Below the pieces are notes generated by a model that made no database searches, was not told the DNA's origin, and worked only from the letters and a program-made list of their open reading frames with translations. This document shows, piece by piece, positions 60,353 to 64,000 of a DNA stretch of 64,000 nucleotides. The position numbers and the translations under genes are program-made. Each line of letters starts with the position of its first letter. Positions within the stretch are counted from its first letter, which is position 1. The stretch lies in the NCBI GenBank assembly GCA_019915135.1, contig JAHLMK010000006.1, positions 2,790,001 through 2,854,000 on the forward strand. The letters are read 5' to 3'. The DNA is from Strobilurus pachycystidiatus (lineage: Eukaryota > Basidiomycota > Agaricomycetes > Agaricales > Physalacriaceae).

Positions 60353-61155
60353 TCTCATGACAGATGAGCCAAAAAGGCTTTTCCGATGGGAGACGGAAAT
60401 GTCAGGAAATGGACAAGACTGGTAGACAGGGCTAATTTGCTCACCCAGTGAGTGGTCACTCCTACACCTGGCGGTGCGAAGCAAAAGGAGAAACTCCCAC
60501 GTGATCCGGATCGTCAGACTATAGTGCGGCTTATGGTTACCAGTCGCTATGACTTGCGCCCCAGAATAATCTATTTTAGCTGTGCGGACTGCGTCTTGGC
60601 GTACTCCCCCGGACACAAATTGCGTCCACAGAGGCACATTGGGCTTCTACATGGCTGCGTGACCTCGGGCCGTAACATTACGTGTGATGTCAGCCAACAT
60701 CAGCATGCCGCGTCAGGAACGGCATGGCAATTCTAACTGTCTCATTGCCACCCTGTTAAGATCAGATACATCCCCTCCGTTTCTTTATGAGTCTTCGAAA
60801 CTGCGTCGATGTGTCCAAGAACTCACCATGTCCAACATTGACAGCGGAAACAGGGGCCCAACCCTCGATGTGGACAGGGACAACGAGGAGGCCTCTGAGG
60901 CCATGCCTCACCAGGTGGCTATCCAGAAAGCACACGGAGCATTGGAAGTGCACCGTGCAGGTCTGATTGAAGGTGTCTGCCAGCCGCCAGTGATACTGTC
61001 TACAGAAGAAAACATCATCGTCTCCAAATTCCGATAGATCACCAATGCCAGGTGGCTCACACGCAGCAAGGACAGAATTAGTGTCTCGACATGACAAGCC
61101 CGGTTGTGGTGCCGATTCGGAAGTGAGCTACACAAATACATTCCATGACACGCTG
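60353..61155. other. Intergenic, no gene assigned
   Basis: A plus-strand frame ending at 61037 (MSNIDSGNRGPTLDVDRD and on) is open but unsupported. Nothing else is recognised. Confidence 0.45.
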
Positions 61156-62955
61156 CTACTTCCAGCACTGTTGTATGTACCATATGAAAACAGCCACTAG
61201 GTTACTCGGGTAGTTCGCGACTGGGCGGTCTTGGATCCAAGCGACATATTCATCCGTACTCTCCAACCGCACGCCAAAGTTCAACCCCGCTTCCTGCATC
61301 CTTCCCGGCTCCGTCATTACTCTGAAGCCAATGGCCGCCATCATGTCAGCATGTACACAACCCATGTTTCTCTCGAATGTCTTGTGAAGGACATCACTCG
61401 GCCCATTGGGAACGTGACATTTGAAGCAGATGCGACGGTGCCAGCGACTGTTGTACTGCAGTCTGCTTCTGAAGCCGTCGAGAAAAGCGTTTCGTGCCCT
61501 GGTGGTGACCAGCTTTGGGCACTTTACGATGTCGTGGTATGGCGTCAGGCATGCAGGCGTGCTGCAGATAACACAGTGGCCCTTGAGGGCGCGAAGGGAC
61601 TTTTGAAGGGGTCCCACCCAGTGGTATCTTCTACGCCCACGCTCCCACATGCGCTTCTTCCCCGGCTGATGGCCTCCCTCAATGCGGGGGATGGAGCACC
61701 TTGGTCTTTGGGAACTGTCACAGTTTGGATACCATCGTCCTCCCCCTCCTCGCCAATGCTTAGTAGTTCCGGCCGGCAATGACTACACAGTTGCGCTCCA
61801 TGAAGCTCCTATTAGAGGGTCAATACCATTTCATCGCCAGGTGAGACGGCTCGTACCAGACATGTCTTTCCGCTGCCGTCGTTCCACTCGCATATCTTCA
61901 GGCGCAAGCACCTCCGGGAGCCGAAGCAATAGTCATGCATGGCCGACTTTCCACAAGGGTCCGGACCCTGTATCCTTTTGTATTCCGCGCATGGGAACAT
62001 GACACAGAAGGAAGGCACCCCGTCCCGCCCCGCCCGACCAAGTTCCTGGATGCAAGCGAGAAGTTGCTTCGGAGTACCAGCGTGGACCAAGTAGCGTATA
62101 GAAGGGTTGTCATTGCCTGCACTCAAAGCATTCGTGCTGATCAAAACCTTGCAAATGCCCTCGCGCCACTCGCTGAGTTGTCGTTTTCTATCCTTTGCCG
62201 CCAAGTCGCTCCCCGCATGATAGAACCCGGCCTTCAGACGCGCACCCAAACGTTCGCCCATTGTCTTCGTCTGCACAAAGACAAGCATCCGCTCCCCTGC
62301 GCTCAGCGTCAGGACAGTCCGCTCCACGAAGCTCGCCACGCGGGAATAAAGGATCTCCTCGTCTTGCGAGCGTGACTTTAGGACATATGCCAGCTCGGGA
62401 CGGTCGGTGCATTCACGGACGGTAACGTAGTCGCAGGCCAAGCCGTAATCCTCTGCCAAGCGACCCTCGCCTGTAGGTGGGATGGTGGCACTGAGCAGAA
62501 CCATCGGCCTGTCACCGGTCCGAAAACAATATGGCTCCTCCAAGACTTCGCGGAACCCTTCATTCGCCTGGCCGCCGTAGTGGCACTCGTCGATAAAAGT
62601 GGCGCAGAATCCCTGGCCAGCGTTTATGGCCTTTATTGATTTTTGGTATGTGGCCAGCTTCGTCATTTCCACTGTGGCCAAGAGCACTCGCGTGTCCGCA
62701 CCGACCGTGCGGTACACCATGTCCTTCATTGAAAGGTACTTGACGCCCATCTCGTCCATCTTGCGCCTCCAATTGTCAAAAAGGGACTTCAGCGGCACAA
62801 TCAGCAGGGCTGGCCTGCCAGTCATGACCGCGGTCAAGAATACCGCCATACTCTTCCCGCCGCCGGTTTTCAGCACCGCGATGACATCTGTCCTCCCATG
62901 CAAGACAGCACCAACCAACCACTCCTGTCCGGTGCTTCGCCACTGTATCACCCTA
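61156..62955 (-). CDS. RecQ-type helicase, telomere-linked type, 5'-truncated
   Basis: The exon 62955-61812 covers most of a superfamily 2 helicase core: VIAVLKTGGGKSM (motif I), FIDECHYGG (II), VLLSATIPP (III), LVFVQTKTMGERL, ISTNALSAGNDNPSI and QELGRAGRDG (VI). DECH plus QELGRAGRDG is diagnostic for RecQ-like enzymes. A further segment down to 61156 has paired cysteines (CVICSTPACLTP, CFKCHVP) and matches the C-terminal region usual in fungal subtelomeric RecQ copies. The link between the two parts (about 61780-61815) is unresolved. Upstream of motif I the frame starts abruptly at 62955, behind a splice-acceptor-like TGCATAG that abuts palindromic AT-rich DNA, so the N-terminus is missing or lies in an unseen exon. 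Such genes cap many fungal chromosome ends. Confidence 0.8.
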
Positions 62956-63713
62956 TGCAGTAGGGATAACTAGTTACGGACTCTAGTTAGAGGGCATCGA
63001 TACGCGTTATGGACTCTAATTACAGTCTGCTCAATTAGACTGCTGTAACTAGTTATAGCCCGCCTACCGCCTGCTGCCTATATATGGGTAGGGTACTGGG
63101 GGCGGGGTGGTGGCTCGCCGCTGCCTACAGGGTACCGGGGGCGGCTCCGCTCTCGATCAGCTAATCGGGATGATCGTGAACCGATTGCAATCCCCGATTT
63201 AATTGCTCTTGATCCGGGACCTGGATTTACATCAACCAGGTGCTCGGATGCATGCCCCGGGGTAGCGATCCGGAATACTCCCGCTCAGAATACGCCACAT
63301 GCGCGTTGCTGCCGGTCAGCATCCTGCGAGACCCAATAGAAGTAGACCACTCTGCATCTGCACCACTGTGGTGGCAACAGCTTACTATGTTCCCACTCTA
63401 CTCCAACCCCGGCATCATTATCTTGTGAGACTCGCGAGCGGTGCAAGCACCGGCACCAGTGATGATTGCGTCCCGTTTTGGCAGTTGTGCGGCCTTGGGC
63501 CGAATCTGATGCGCAAACAGCGTCTGGCGTCGTTGTGGGTGCCGAGAAGGACGAGACATATCTAATCAGCAGAGATGGTCGCAAAAACCACACTACAAGC
63601 AGTAGAAGTCATCAGCAGTACTTGTATAGATTTGTAGTATGGTCATCAATCGGAATCGAACCCTCGCGCGGTAGTTGCCGTGTGCCTTGCAATCATGTAG
63701 TGAATACGCCGGT
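62956..63713. other. Palindromic and GC-skewed noncoding DNA
   Basis: Begins with overlapping inverted repeats (AACTAGTT twice, at about 62969 and 63049, and CAGTCT gctcaatt AGACTG at about 63025-63044), then G-rich runs (GGGTAGGGTACTGGGGGCGGGG near 63086). It resembles a transposon end that may have displaced the 5' part of the RecQ gene. No gene is supported. Confidence 0.55.
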
Positions 63714-63860
63714 AGTGATGAAACGAGCGCAGAGCATGGGTAATCCATCCTCAAGCAAATGCGTTTTTTTCAGTGTTGAAACGAGCGCAGAGCACAGTAC
63801 TCTATCGTCAAGCAAATGCGTCGGCAGTGATGAAACGAGCGCAGAGCACGGATTGTCTTA
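63714..63860. repeat. Three imperfect tandem repeats
   Basis: GATGAAACGAGCGCAGAGCA (second copy GTTG) recurs three times at intervals of 54-58 bp, starting near 63717, 63775 and 63829. The first two are followed by TCAAGCAAATGCG. Function unknown. Confidence 0.85.
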
Positions 63861-63891
63861 ATGAGAAACTTTTACAAAGGTCCGTTCATAT

Positions 63892-64000
63892 TTACTCTAC
63901 GTCATCTTCGAGATCGCCTTCTTCATCTTCAAGTTCCACAATTTCTACCTGGGCTACTTGAGTGACCGGCAAGCCGGCTACCAGCTCTCTCCCGACGGCT
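63892..64000 (-). CDS. 3' end of a gene running off the window
   Basis: Thirty-five codons and a TAA stop on the minus strand, opening at the window edge and ending in an acidic tail (VEIVELEDEEGDLEDDVE). Such tails are common at the ends of fungal hAT transposases and nuclear proteins; too little is visible to choose. Confidence 0.45.
   Translation of the reverse strand, partial: AVGRELVAGLPVTQVAQVEIVELEDEEGDLEDDVE

Noticed and set aside
63640..63735. tRNA-like B-box (GGTTCGATTCC on the minus strand) with partly pairing ends
   Set aside because: The anticodon and T stems do not pair and no proper A-box is present; at most a degenerate tRNA-derived repeat.

Overview
The window is eukaryotic and almost certainly from a basidiomycete fungus, probably a mushroom-forming agaricomycete. 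Genes are split by many 45-60 bp GT-AG introns with CTAAC/CTGAC-type branch points. The families seen (F-box/leucine-rich proteins, RTC4-domain protein, JmjC-fold proteins, PIF1 and RecQ helicases, hAT transposon) suit such a genome. I do not name a species. The gene content and the mass of tandem and segmental repeats point to a subtelomeric or comparably unstable region.

Layout. Bases 1-10816 and 20067-30878 are two copies of one block (about 99% identical by eye over the first kilobase). Each holds, in order, a degenerate hairpin minisatellite, an unassigned 1.5 kb, two tandem minus-strand genes of an unrecognised family (here S-A and S-B), an F-box-like gene, and the 5' part of a JmjC-fold gene (J1 and J2). 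The block is cut at 10817 by an array of 1346-1384 bp units (10817-15981). Then comes a minisatellite (about 16050-20066) of 53-66 bp monomers, arranged as 284-bp and then 229-bp higher-order repeats, running directly into block 2.

From 29380 the JmjC-like family continues: J2 (full length but with a nonsense codon), J3 (split by a 4.6 kb hAT-type element at 33641-38242 that carries its own cargo gene) and, further right, J4. Between J3 and J4 lie an RTC4-domain gene, a third S-family gene (S-C) and a PIF1 helicase. PIF1 and J4 are divergently arranged 88 bp apart. Past J4 are two F-box-like genes, a 166-174 bp tandem repeat, a Csm1/Pcs1 (monopolin)-like gene, a RecQ-type helicase of the kind found next to fungal telomeres (its 5' end is lost at a sequence junction near 62955), low-complexity DNA, and the 3' end of one more gene.

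How it fits together: RTC4, PIF1 and RecQ families are all linked by family knowledge to telomere or genome maintenance, and they sit among recently duplicated S/J/F-box cassettes. No biochemical pathway is evident. The strongest unexplained signal is the minisatellite: each monomer can fold into a hairpin whose two arms change together between monomers while the loop stays CGCAACACA-like. All gene models were spliced by eye and intron borders should be read as proposals.
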